The notes under the pieces were generated by a model. It made no database searches. It saw nothing but the letters and a program-made list of their open reading frames with translations, and was not told the origin of the DNA. Positions 1 through 8,897 of a stretch of 64,000 nucleotides of DNA are shown here, piece after piece. Both the position numbers and the translations under genes were made by a program. Source of the DNA: Brevirhabdus sp. (GTDB taxonomy: Bacteria; Pseudomonadota; Alphaproteobacteria; Rhodobacterales; Rhodobacteraceae); assembly GCA_024637315.1 (NCBI GenBank), contig JAGXFH010000082.1:1-64000 (forward strand), in the 5' to 3' direction. Numbering within the stretch: the first letter of the stretch is position 1; each line of letters begins with the position of its first letter.

Positions 1-405
1 AGATCAACCGTGAGACGGAATAGGCGCATCAGAATCGGTTCTTTTGGCGAAAAGAGCGCGGCCAGGATCAATGCAAGCCTGAGTTGGTGAGCTTCCTATC
101 GACCGCGCTGGCAGCAGAAAGTCTGAGGATAGACACGCTTTTACGATGCATGCATAGTTCAAGTGTGCCCGTCTTTGAACGAACTGCAAAAGCAGCACAG
201 TGCGTTACCGATAGTGGAAGTCTCCTCCCGCGAGGACCCATCATGCGGCGCCCAAAGTGTCGAACGCGAAGACGATTCTGCACCAGGCAATGTTCCGAAG
301 GCGCGCACCCATCCCTGATCGGGTTGCCGTCGATATCCGTGCGCGTGCCGTTTGGTGACTCGTAGACGATCTGTAAAGCGCTCTTCTATGGCTCGGCCGC
401 CGCGC
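1..405. other. No supported gene
   Basis: I see no open frame here that I can support by family resemblance, RBS or context. The stretch lies downstream of the terminase remnant on the minus strand, so it may be further decayed phage DNA, but nothing in it is recognisable. Confidence 0.4.
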
Positions 406-633
406 TCAGGACCGAGACTCGGCTGCAGGAGGCCGGCTGATCCCGAGTTCGGACATGAACCGGGCCATCAGTTCCAGCTGCTTGTTGGTAACCGGGAGCC
501 AGGGGGACTGCTGCACATAGCCCGAGGGGGTCTTCAGAATAGTCGGGGTCTCCTTCACCCGCTCTTCGGCCTCGACGCAGCGCCCGTAGGCCTGGCGGTA
601 GGCCGCAAGCACCGCGCGACCGAAGGTGGTCAT
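406..633 (-). pseudogene. P27-family phage terminase small subunit, C-terminal remnant
   Basis: The last roughly 75 residues look like the C-terminal half of P27-type terminase small subunits, which bind pac/cos DNA and feed it to the large subunit. The visible signature is a segment reading KTPSGYVQQSPWL, followed by a helix ending in MSELGISRP, the usual close of this family. The family is normally about 120-160 residues, so the N-terminal helix-turn-helix part is gone. The frame stays open upstream to 744 but that part has no resemblance. No large terminase or capsid gene follows, so this is an isolated prophage scrap. Confidence 0.6.
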
Positions 634-1017
634 GTCTCGAACTGAGTCGGCCCGAAGACCAGATCGACAGTGGATCGTCTCTCTGTTTTGAGGGTGCGGC
701 GGCCTGGCTTCCACTGGGTGGCTTCCACCAACTGGATTCCGCAAAAGAATCCAGCGCGCTGCGGTCGTGGTTCAGCAAGCCGTTGATAACGAGTCCATTT
801 TTTCCAAGATCATGCGGTAGGTGGATTCCCCGGTGAAAGTGCCTGTCACTAGCGAAGTGTCGCGCTCATCATTCGGCCCCGATCTCGAGACGACCGTCAC
901 CTTTTCCGACCGGGGCGTTACGTCGTCTTCGGTCAGGGGGACATGAGGACAAGATGCTCGTGCCGCGCTATCCCGTTTCCATCGAATAGGTCGGAACCGG
1001 GAAGATCAGCGCGGAGT
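634..1017. other. Intergenic, no supported gene
   Basis: The stretch lies between the terminase remnant and the 3' end of the AraC regulator gene. A short open stretch near 837-944 could encode a fragment, but it is too short and featureless to call. I see no promoter, repeat or RNA gene. Confidence 0.35.
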
Positions 1018-2004
1018 CTACGCGGGCTGCTGGCGCTCCGATCGCCAGATACCGGGAGACAGACCCGTGGCGCGCCGAAAGGCCCGGCTGAAGGACGCCT
1101 CAGACTCATATCCCACGGCCTCCGCGACATTGTAGACGGGCGTGTCGGTATCGGCGAGCAGGCCGGCCGCGATCTGCATGCGCCAGCTTGTGAGATAGCT
1201 CATCGGCGGTACGCCGAGCGTCGCCTTGAATGTCGACGCAAGCACGGTGCGCGACACGCCGCTGGCCCGGGCCAGCGACGACAGTGTCCAGGCGCGCGCC
1301 GGGTCGTCATGGAGCAGCGCGATGGCACGGGCGACATGCGGGATGCGCAGCGCGGCGAGCCAGCCGCGGGCGTCCTGCGGCAGGCGCTCGGCATGGATGC
1401 GCACGGCCTCGATGAAGATCAGCTCGCTCAGACGAGACAGCACGTTGCGGCCGCCCTCCCGATGGTCCCGGCCCTCGGCCGCGGCGGCGCGGATCAGGCT
1501 GGCGAGCCAGCCGTCGCGCTCGGAATATCCGTCGGTGATGACCAGCATGCTCGGCAGCGCATCCAGCAGGGGATTGAACGGCAGTACGTCGCAGCCGAGA
1601 AAACCGCAGATCAGGCGCACCGTCTGCGGACCGTCCCCGTTGCGGCTGAGCATCAGCGGTTCGAGGCCCTCGGGCTGCGGCGCGTCGAAGATCGTCGGGT
1701 CGAACGGCGCCCTGAGGCCGGGCTCGCTCGAGAGAACGTGCGGCTGGCCCTGCGGAAAGACGATGACGCTGCCGGCAGTCAACCGCACCGGCTCATCCGC
1801 GCTGTCGAGCAGTCGCGCCCAGCAGACGCCGTTCGCGACCACGTGGTAGTTTATCACATGCTGCGCGTGCGGCATGATCAGCGCCTTGAACTCGCGCGAG
1901 GGCGGCGCCTCGGCGACCCAGGGAGCGCATCCTTCGACGTCGAAGAAGAGGGCGCCCGACAAGTGCACCTCCTTCAGAACGTCCGAGAGGATGTCCGCGG
2001 CCAT
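1018..2004 (-). CDS. AraC-family transcriptional regulator
   Basis: This is a 328-residue regulator. The N-terminal half (about 1-200) resembles the cupin-like AraC_binding_6 ligand domain. The C-terminal 100 residues hold the two AraC helix-turn-helix units; the second contains the hallmark VAEAVGYESEASFSRAFRR followed by G-x-SP. The length is typical of the cupin_6 group. It is divergent from the TTC38-like gene with about 235 bp between start codons, so that gap probably holds both promoters and the regulator is the likely controller of the TPR gene and perhaps the MATE pump. The inducer cannot be read from sequence. Confidence 0.9.
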   Translation of the reverse strand: MAADILSDVLKEVHLSGALFFDVEGCAPWVAEAPPSREFKALIMPHAQHVINYHVVANGVCWARLLDSADEPVRLTAGSVIVFPQGQPHVLSSEPGLRAPFDPTIFDAPQPEGLEPLMLSRNGDGPQTVRLICGFLGCDVLPFNPLLDALPSMLVITDGYSERDGWLASLIRAAAAEGRDHREGGRNVLSRLSELIFIEAVRIHAERLPQDARGWLAALRIPHVARAIALLHDDPARAWTLSSLARASGVSRTVLASTFKATLGVPPMSYLTSWRMQIAAGLLADTDTPVYNVAEAVGYESEASFSRAFRRATGLSPGIWRSERQQPA

Positions 2005-2238
2005 TCAAGTTCCCTCGAGATTACGTCCCTCAGACTAACCGATATCGTCTGCGAACGCGAACCCCACCCTCGGTGCGCCGCGAACTGGCGGGTTCGGACG
2101 ATCGGCCATGACCGCAGAACTGCCGGCCGTGGGGCAAGAGCGGATACCGGCGTAGGACCGGGGCGACCTCGGGGCTGATGACCGCGTCGAGGCGCACCCG
2201 AAACGCGCCGTGACGGCGCCCTGCAAAAGGAGAGCCCC

Positions 2239-3609
2239 ATGTTGACCGACTGGAGAGGCTTGCCGGTGACGGCGAGCGGAGACGCCACCGTCCAGGCCAT
2301 CGACACCTTCGTCGAAGGACTGCTCGGCTACGAGAACAAGGCGGCAGGCATCGTTGCCGCCGCAGACGCCGACGATCAAAGTACGCTTGCCAACGCCTAT
2401 GCGGCGATGTTCTGCATGTTCCTGGAAAGCCGTGAGGCGCCAGGGATGGCCGCAGGCTACATCGCCCGGGCCGAGGCCGCGGCGAAACATGCGACCGAAC
2501 GCGAGCGCCTGGTGCTCGATGCGGTGCGGGCATGGTCCACCGGTGACATGCCCCGCGCAATCGCCGTCGGCGAGCAACTGGCCGTCAGCCACCCGCGCGA
2601 GATCGCCACCGCCAAGACGACGCAGTACCACTACTTCAATCTGGGTGACGCGGCGGGAATGTTGCGCATCTCCGACAAGATCGGCGCGGCGAACGACGAC
2701 CTCTCCTATGCGCATGGCATGGCGGCTTTCGCCTACGAGCAGGCGCACCTGCTGGAAGACGCCGAAGCCTCCGCCCGCCGCGCGATCGCGCTGAAGCGGA
2801 AGGAACCATGGGCGCACCACGCGCTGTCGCACGTTTTCCTGGCCCAGGGGCGCACGACCGAAGCACGCGGGTTCCTCGAGGACGTCAAGGAGACCTGGAC
2901 CGATCTGAACTCGTTCATGTTCAGCCACAACTGGTGGCACATGGCGCTGGTGATGATCGACCAGGGCGACAGCGAGGCGATCCTGGGGTTCTATGACAAG
3001 AACATCTGGGGGCTCTGGAAGGAGTACTCGCAGGACCAAGTCGGTGCCGTCTCGCTGCTGGCGCGACTCGAACTCGTCGGCGTCGATGTCGGCGACCGCT
3101 GGGCCGATCTCGGGCAATACCTGAAAGCGCGCGTCGATGATCACGTAGAACCGTTCCTGAGCGCGCAATACCTTTACGGTCTGGCCCGCGCCGGACTGCC
3201 CGAGGCAGACCGGATGATGGCCAGCATCCGCGCCCACGCCGCCTCGGCGCCGGATTTCATCCGGCCCGTCTGGACCGAGGTCGCCCTGCCGCTGTGCGAG
3301 GCGCTCCTGGTCCATGCCCGCGGCGATGGCGAAACGACGGTGCGCAAGCTTGGCCCGGTGCTGCCGCGTCTGACCGAGATCGGCGGCAGCCACGCGCAGC
3401 GGGATCTTTTCGATCAGATCTGGCTCGATGCGCTGATCCGGACCGGCCGGCTGGGAGCCGCGCAGCGCATTCTCGAACAGCGCCGCGAGGCGAGTCCGGA
3501 GGCCAAGCCTGCCTACGGAAAGCTCGCGCTGATCTATGACCGGCTCGATCTGCCGAGCGAGGCCGGCCGGATGATGGCCCGCGCCCGCGCTGCCGCGCTC
3601 GTCCACTGA
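2239..3609 (+). CDS. TTC38-like tetratricopeptide-repeat protein
   Basis: The protein has 456 residues made throughout of helical hairpins of TPR type. It carries the histidine/tryptophan-rich signature of the TTC38 family (HHALSHVFLAQGR, then HNWWHMALVMIDQG near residues 195-240). No signal peptide is visible, so it is probably cytoplasmic. AAGGAGA lies about 6 bases before the ATG and fixes this start. The biochemical role of bacterial TTC38 homologues is not established. It is divergent from the AraC regulator and followed by a MATE pump on the same strand. Confidence 0.8.
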   Translation: MLTDWRGLPVTASGDATVQAIDTFVEGLLGYENKAAGIVAAADADDQSTLANAYAAMFCMFLESREAPGMAAGYIARAEAAAKHATERERLVLDAVRAWSTGDMPRAIAVGEQLAVSHPREIATAKTTQYHYFNLGDAAGMLRISDKIGAANDDLSYAHGMAAFAYEQAHLLEDAEASARRAIALKRKEPWAHHALSHVFLAQGRTTEARGFLEDVKETWTDLNSFMFSHNWWHMALVMIDQGDSEAILGFYDKNIWGLWKEYSQDQVGAVSLLARLELVGVDVGDRWADLGQYLKARVDDHVEPFLSAQYLYGLARAGLPEADRMMASIRAHAASAPDFIRPVWTEVALPLCEALLVHARGDGETTVRKLGPVLPRLTEIGGSHAQRDLFDQIWLDALIRTGRLGAAQRILEQRREASPEAKPAYGKLALIYDRLDLPSEAGRMMARARAAALVH

Positions 3610-3623
3610 TCCAGCACCGAGGC

Positions 3624-3643
3624 CCGGGCGGAGTTCCGCCCGG
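3624..3643 (+). terminator. Candidate hairpin after the TPR gene
   Basis: A perfect 9-bp GC-rich inverted repeat with a 2-nt centre (CCGGGCGGA / TCCGCCCGG) starts 14 bp after the TTC38-like stop codon. Only a weak T run (TTT) follows about ten bases later. It could be an intrinsic terminator or a pausing or stabilising hairpin before the MATE gene. Confidence 0.4.
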
Positions 3644-3766
3644 CGCCCGGGTTTCGCCGCCGGGTGAGCCGGCGGCAGGCTCGCCTCCACCCACCCACCA
3701 CGAGACCGCGCATTTCCCGCCCGGCGGGCCGAAATCGCGCGTCCGTTCCGAGCAAGGAGACCATAG

Positions 3767-5203
3767 ATGACCACGACCTTCACCCGGCCGAGACGCCGAC
3801 CGCTTTCCTTCCGTCCGCCATGGCCGACGCCCAGCCCTCGAGAGGTGAAGGCGCTGCTCGCGCTGGCCGGTCCAATGATCGGCGCTTCCCTCGTCACCAT
3901 GGGCATGTCGATCACTGACACTTTGATGATGGGCTGGATCGGACCCACGGCGCTGGCCGCTGGCGCAGTCATAAGCGACCTCTATTCGCTGGTCTTCTAT
4001 CTCGCAGCAGGGATCCTCTCGATGGTGGCGGTCCTGGCCGCCCGCGCGGTCGGAGCCGGCGAGCGGGACGGGGTCCGCCGAGCGGTCCAGGGTGGGGTCG
4101 CAGCCGCGCTGCTCATGACCCTGCCAGCCGCCGGGGCCGTCTGGTACGCGGCGGATTTCGTCCGGCTGCTCGGCGTCGATCGCTCCGTGCCTGATCTTGG
4201 GCGCGGCTACGCCCATGCGATGGCGATCACGATGGTGCCGATGCTGCTTGTCGCCGTCTGGCGCAATCTTTTCGGGGCCTTGGGGCGCCCGCGCATCTTT
4301 CTGGTGGCGTCGTTCTGCGCTCTGCCACTGAACGCCGTCGCGAACCTGATCCTGATGTTCGGTTGGGGGCCGGCGCCGGCACTCGGCGTCACCGGCGCGG
4401 GACTCGCTTCCGCCCTCGTCGCCCTCTCCTTGCTTGCGGGGTTCGCGATCTTCACGGCCCTCGATCCTGAACTGCGCGGGCTGCGGCTCTTCCGGTTGCC
4501 GTCCCGGCCGATCTTCGGTGACGTTCGCGAGATCTTCCGGTTCGGCCTGCCGGTCGGAATTTTCACGCTCGGCGAGGTGGGCCTGTTCCTGATCGCTACC
4601 GTGGTGGTCTCCCTGTTCGGAGCCGAGGCCCTCGCGGCGCACGCGGTCGCACTGCGCATGGCTGGCGTCGTCTACGCCATCCCGGCCGGTCTCTCGCAGG
4701 CCGCGACGGTGCGCGTCGGAACCGCGATCGGACGCGGCGAGGAGGGCAACGTGAAACGTGCCGTGGGCTCCGCCAGGACGGTCGGCATAGCGTCGGGTCT
4801 CGGCATATGCACCGGGCTCGTTGCGGGTAGCGGCGTCATCCCCGCCCTATTCGTCACATCCGGCGGTGCTGTCGCCGCGACGGCCTCCACCCTGCTGCTA
4901 CTGCTTGGCCTGCTGCACCTGGCCCAGGGACTCGCCGGTCCGGCAACTGCCATTCTCAGGGCCTTCAAGGACACCAAACGACCGATGCAGTTGTCGCTTG
5001 CCGGTTACTGGATGGTCGGCATGCCGGTCGGCGCATTGCTCGGTTTCGGATTGAACCTCGGGGTGCTCGGAATATGGTGCGGCCTCGGTGTCGGCGTCCT
5101 CGCCTCTGCCGTGCTGCTGAATTTCCGCCTGTCCCGGGCGATATTGCGCCCGCGCAGAACCTTCTTTTTCGAAGAAACAGAGGAGGTTTCCGCCGCCGCG
5201 TGA
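3767..5203 (+). CDS. MATE-family multidrug/Na+ antiporter (NorM-like)
   Basis: This is a 478-residue polytopic membrane protein with about 12 predicted helices arranged as two similar halves. The N-terminal half has the typical MATE stretch ITDTLMMGWIGPTALAA (about residues 49-65). Length and layout fit full-length MATE exporters, which expel cationic drugs or toxic metabolites using H+ or Na+. AAGGAG lies just upstream of the ATG. It is codirectional with the TTC38-like gene, 157 bp downstream with a hairpin between, so co-transcription is possible but not certain. The substrate is unknown. Confidence 0.9.
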   Translation: MTTTFTRPRRRPLSFRPPWPTPSPREVKALLALAGPMIGASLVTMGMSITDTLMMGWIGPTALAAGAVISDLYSLVFYLAAGILSMVAVLAARAVGAGERDGVRRAVQGGVAAALLMTLPAAGAVWYAADFVRLLGVDRSVPDLGRGYAHAMAITMVPMLLVAVWRNLFGALGRPRIFLVASFCALPLNAVANLILMFGWGPAPALGVTGAGLASALVALSLLAGFAIFTALDPELRGLRLFRLPSRPIFGDVREIFRFGLPVGIFTLGEVGLFLIATVVVSLFGAEALAAHAVALRMAGVVYAIPAGLSQAATVRVGTAIGRGEEGNVKRAVGSARTVGIASGLGICTGLVAGSGVIPALFVTSGGAVAATASTLLLLLGLLHLAQGLAGPATAILRAFKDTKRPMQLSLAGYWMVGMPVGALLGFGLNLGVLGIWCGLGVGVLASAVLLNFRLSRAILRPRRTFFFEETEEVSAAA

Positions 5204-5437
5204 GGGCCCCGCCGGCAGGCCCATGCCTCTGGCTCCACTTGTACTGCTGTCAGCGGCTTCGCAACGACCAGCGCATCGCGTGCTATGGCTGAACAATTGG
5301 AGAATACGGAGACTGAACGATCGCAGAGGCCTCTCTTCGGTGGTCTGGACGAAATGTCGAACTGATCAGTGCGATCAGCGACGATGTGATTGCGCCCTGC
5401 CACCGAGGGAGGTTTACAAGTTCAAAGGGAGACGACA
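5204..5437. other. Intergenic leader of the DUF4260 gene
   Basis: The 234 bp contain no gene. A close repeat of GATCAG (CTGATCAGTGCGATCAG) lies about 70 bp before the next start and could be a small regulator-binding site, but this is speculative. Confidence 0.3.
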
Positions 5438-5908
5438 ATGGAAGAGAAATCTGATCGAAATCGGGCAACGCCCTTGCGCATTTCAGCGCCCGGCGCCGAA
5501 ACCAGGTGGCACAGATCGATCCGTAACACGAAGCCCGATGTGCCCCTGATGATCCTTCGCATGGAGGGCGCAGGGGCCTTGGCTGCAGCGATACTTGTCT
5601 ACTCACAGACGAACAATGGCTGGCTCATGTTCGCGCTTCTCTTTCTGGTTCCGGACATTTTCATGGCGGGCTACTTGCTCAATCCACGCGTTGGGTCGAT
5701 CGTTTACAATTTCGCCCATTCCACGCTTCTTCCGCTACTCATGGTAAGCGCCGGCTTTATGGCATCAATCCCGCTCCTCTCAGGCGTGGGGCTCATCTGG
5801 TTTGCCCATGTCGGTTTTGATCGGGCGATGGGCTTTGGCCTGAAATATGCTGACCGCTTCAGTCACAGTCACTTGGGAAGCAGGTCGTCAAAGACGACCG
5901 CTGCCTGA
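5438..5908 (+). CDS. DUF4260 family membrane protein
   Basis: This is a 156-residue protein. It resembles DUF4260 proteins: an RMEG start of the first helix, then FALLFLVPDIFMAGYL, then YNFAHSTLLPLL, and a tail with WFAHVGFDRAMGFGLKY ending in HLG. Three to four membrane helices are expected. The start is set at the ATG preceded by AAAGGGAG; the frame stays open 48 bp further upstream without an RBS. Function is unknown. The cytosolic N-terminus of about 45 residues is longer than usual for the family. Confidence 0.8.
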   Translation: MEEKSDRNRATPLRISAPGAETRWHRSIRNTKPDVPLMILRMEGAGALAAAILVYSQTNNGWLMFALLFLVPDIFMAGYLLNPRVGSIVYNFAHSTLLPLLMVSAGFMASIPLLSGVGLIWFAHVGFDRAMGFGLKYADRFSHSHLGSRSSKTTAA

Positions 5909-5985
5909 AATCAAAACTGATCTGGTGTTGAGCCGTGGACATGTGAGTGCCCTCGCCCCCGCTGCTGCCTTTGGAGACGCAGATT

Positions 5986-6405
5986 ATGAGACAAGAACCG
6001 ACGCGGCATATCGGCATTGGTGCGGCGCTGATCTACGGCTTGCAACACCCGGACCGCACCGCCGCGCCGGAAGTGCGGGTCAGTACGGATCGCCGCCAGC
6101 CCGCCGATGGCTTGCGCGACGTGCCCGGCAGTTACGACGCCATTGTCCGGCTCGGTCCGCCCGTGCCGGGCGATCTCGGCGGTGGCATCCTCGTCGCGCA
6201 GCAACGCGGACAGCCCGACCGGCGGCCTGCTCCTGATCCCGCAGGGGACGCGCCTCATCGGCGAATACGACGATGCCGTCACTGTCGGCCAGCGCCGGGT
6301 GCTCCTTGTCTGGACACGGCTGATCTTCCCCGATGGCCGCTCGCTCGTGCTCGAACGCCAGTCCGGCGCCGATTCCGCGGGCCATACCGATCTCGAGGAT
6401 CGCGG
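5986..6405 (+). pseudogene. trbI: trbI (conjugal transfer, VirB10-like) remnant
   Basis: Two separated pieces of TrbI are fused here. The first (about 6010-6210) reads GIGAALIYGLQ and then LGPPVPGDLGGGILVAQQR, matching the inner-membrane and N-terminal linker region of TrbI. The second, in the next frame (about 6206-6400), reads DSPTGGLLLIPQGTRLIGEYDD then VLLVWTRLIFPDGRS, matching the C-terminal channel domain. Intact TrbI has about 170 more residues between these points. The gene is therefore internally deleted and frameshifted, and it also loses homology after a LED motif near 6403. No other trb genes survive nearby. Confidence 0.75.
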
Positions 6406-6538
6406 CTTCGGCAAGGCGCGGCGGGGCCGCGTGCGACGTGGCCCGGAGGCCGCCAAGCAAGGCCTGCTATAAATACGGATCCAGTTATCAAAGAAAGGGC
6501 CGCCTTGATCTAATAGTGAGATTCAACGAGTCCGAGCA

Positions 6539-7634
6539 ATGACTGACGCCGCCCCCAATCCCCGCCTGGGACGACACATCGAAACACCTTCCGCAGGCGA
6601 GACGATACGCGCCATCGTGCCGCCGGCCTTGCCGCCCGGCCCGCCGATTGATGTTCTGGCCCTGCTTGACCGCCTCAGCCTCGCGGAACGGGCACTTGGC
6701 AGTCTTGACGGGATCACCATGCTCCTGCCCCGCCAGGAGTTGTTCCTTTACATGTATGTGCGGAAGGAGCCGGTGCTCTCCTCTCGGATCGAAGGCACGC
6801 AATCGACGCTGTCGGATCTCCTGCGGTTCCAGACCGAGGGGCAGGCGGGAGTGCCGCTCGAAGATATCCGCGAGGTGTCGAACTACGTCGATGCACGGAC
6901 GGCTTCTGCAAAGCGGACGCGGTGAGACCAAGACCCCCGGCGAATTCCGCCGCACCCAGAACTGGATCGGTGGCAGCCGTCCCGGTACTGCGCTCTTCGT
7001 GCCGCCTCCGGTGAGTGAGCTGGAGCCCTGCCTCGACGCGCTGGAACGCTTCTTCCACGACGACACGTCGCGGCTGCCCGCGCTCATCCGGGCCGGTCTG
7101 ATCCATGTCCAGTTCGAGATGATCCACCCTTTTCTCGACGGCAACGGCCGGATCGGGCGGCTGATCGTGACACTCTACCTATGCGTCCACGGCGTCCTGA
7201 GAAGCCCGCTTCTCTACCTCAAGACCCATCGCGCCGAGTATTACCGGCTTCTGCAATCCGTGCGCGAGCGGGGCGATTGGGAGGCATGGCTAAAGTTCTT
7301 CCTGACCGGCGTGGCCGAGACCGCGAACCAGGTCTTTGACGCGGCTACACGCGTCGTGGACCTTTTCAAGGAAGACCGCGAGCGTATCACGGAAGAAAGC
7401 GCCAGGGCCGGGTCGGCCCTGCGCCTCCACGATTGGTTCCAGCAGGCACCGTTCCTGATGTCGGGACACCTCGTGGAACGCACCGGGCTGACCGCCCCGA
7501 CGGTGAACGCCGCCCTCGCCGGTCTGGAGCGTCTTGGGACCATCGACGAGATCACGGGCCGAAAGCGGGGCCGGGTCTACCGGTACGCGCGGTACTTCGA
7601 CATCCTCAGCGAGGGGACGGAGCCGTTAGACTAG
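6539..7634 (+). pseudogene. Fic-family AMPylase-like gene, frameshifted
   Basis: The N-terminal half (6539-6925) carries the Fic N-terminal fold and SSRIEGTQST, the inhibitory-helix-like motif of class II Fic proteins. The C-terminal half, in the next frame (about 6895-7634), carries the intact active-site loop HPFLDGNGRIGR and a winged-helix tail. Between them roughly 20-25 residues usual in the family (the stretch leading to the LIREIHxxLL helix) are absent and the frame changes, so no full-length protein can be made. Fic proteins transfer AMP or related groups to target proteins. It lies directly after the trbI remnant and probably arrived with it. Confidence 0.8.
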
Positions 7635-7862
7635 GTTAGGTGAATCGGGCGCGATCGCCGACGCGGGCCAGAACGACGACAGCAGGTCGCCATTTCAGAA
7701 TAAAGCCGGGCGAGAATTCCTGATACCGGATTGGCGCCCTGGTCTGTCTGCGCCAAGGCTGCTGACGTCCACGCGCAAACGTCAATCGAATCGGTGCTGT
7801 AACTGAAGTTAATCGGTTTCGATCGTTTGCATGCGTCCTCTCTCACGACCTATCATGAAGAC
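7635..7862. other. Intergenic with an inverted repeat
   Basis: This is a gene-free gap before the DUF6544 gene. It contains an exact 7-bp inverted repeat TTGGCGC / GCGCCAA at 7731-7756 with a 12-nt spacer, which could be an operator for the downstream gene. No promoter can be assigned firmly. Confidence 0.3.
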
Positions 7863-8702
7863 ATGACAATTGCCGCCTTAGTCCTCGTCCTCGTCTCTTT
7901 GTGCGTTGTCGCACTTGCAATCCTGCGCCTCATGGACCGGAGGGAAGATCGCGCGAAATGGGACCGGCTGGCGGCGCTTCAACCGCAGGCTCCGGAACTT
8001 TTCGATCCGGAGATGGTGGCCGAGCTACCCGAGCCCGCGAGGCGATACTTCGCTTATGCGATCGATCCGGGCACGCCGCTACTGCCAGTTGCCGTGATCG
8101 AGATGAGGGGCGAGTTCAGTCTCGGAACCAAGGAAGACCCACGCTACCAGCCGATGGAGGCGCGTCAGATACTCGCCGCGCCCGAAGGGTTCGTCTGGGC
8201 GATGCGCACACGCGGCGGGATGCCGATTTCGGGATCGGACACGGGAAAATGGACCCGGTTCCGGGTATTCGGATTGGTCCCTGTCGCGCGGCAGGGCGGG
8301 GATCCTGACCACACCCGCTCTGCCTATGGGCGCTATGTCGGGGAGGCTGTGATCTGGGCACCTGCCGCGTTGTTGCCCGGGCCGGGTGTCTCCTGGGAGG
8401 CTGTGGACGACGATACCGCCCGCGTGATCGTTGACCACGACACCCTCAGCCAGGCGGTGGACGTGACCGTCGATACTGAGGGCAGACCCGTCAACGCCGT
8501 GTTCCAGCGCTGGACCAATGCGAACCCCGACAAGGAACACCGGTGGCAGCCCTTCGGTGCTGTCATGTCCGACTTTCGCGAGGTCGGCGGCTACCACCTG
8601 CCGTTCCGGGTGGAGGCGGGCAACATGTTCGGGACCGAGGACTATATCCCGTTCTTCCTCGCCGACGTCACGGCGATCAGGTTTCCTGGCGCAGAGCCAT
8701 GA
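7863..8702 (+). CDS. DUF6544 family protein
   Basis: This is a 279-residue protein with one N-terminal membrane helix (about residues 3-25) and a soluble domain resembling DUF6544: PARRYFAYAIDPGTPL, then WKxxRVFGLVPVA-like and RSAYGRYVGEAVIWAPAAL stretches, then a C-terminal half rich in beta strands. The start is chosen at the ATG directly before the hydrophobic segment; an in-frame ATG also exists at 7827. Function is unknown. Its stop overlaps the next start by 4 bp (ATGA), so the two are translationally coupled. Confidence 0.75.
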   Translation: MTIAALVLVLVSLCVVALAILRLMDRREDRAKWDRLAALQPQAPELFDPEMVAELPEPARRYFAYAIDPGTPLLPVAVIEMRGEFSLGTKEDPRYQPMEARQILAAPEGFVWAMRTRGGMPISGSDTGKWTRFRVFGLVPVARQGGDPDHTRSAYGRYVGEAVIWAPAALLPGPGVSWEAVDDDTARVIVDHDTLSQAVDVTVDTEGRPVNAVFQRWTNANPDKEHRWQPFGAVMSDFREVGGYHLPFRVEAGNMFGTEDYIPFFLADVTAIRFPGAEP

Positions 8703-8890
8703 CGGTTATGATCCTCGCCCTTCAGGTCGTGCTGCCGCTGGGACTGATCGCCTGGTTGGCCTTTCTGCCCGCAGGTGACCTTGCCGGTTTCGCTCTGCAG
8801 GCGGCGGGTATCGGTGCGTTCACGTTCGCCCTGGCTCGCGTGGCGCAATGGGCAGTCAAGCTGCTGAGGGGTCCGGAGGTCCGGCGGTGA
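8699..8890 (+). CDS. Small two-helix membrane protein, possibly truncated
   Basis: The protein has 63 residues with two hydrophobic stretches (about 1-20 and 28-50). The pattern LQVVLPLGLIAWLAFLPA followed by GFALQ resembles the membrane N-terminus of larger (M23-peptidase-like) proteins of proteobacteria, so this may be a remnant whose soluble part is gone. It starts within the stop of the DUF6544 gene. It meets the end of the opposing hydrolase operon 7 bp later. Confidence 0.5.
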   Translation: MTVMILALQVVLPLGLIAWLAFLPAGDLAGFALQAAGIGAFTFALARVAQWAVKLLRGPEVRR

Positions 8891-8897
8891 TGCCAGC

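Noticed and set aside
943-2178. A 411-codon frame opposite the AraC regulator
   Set aside because: The opposite strand carries a complete AraC helix-turn-helix domain; this frame has no recognisable domain.
2035-3972. A 645-codon open frame opposite the TTC38-like gene
   Set aside because: It lies antisense to a gene with clear TPR homology and an RBS; the translation is Arg/Pro/Gly-rich without any motif, typical of high-GC shadow frames.
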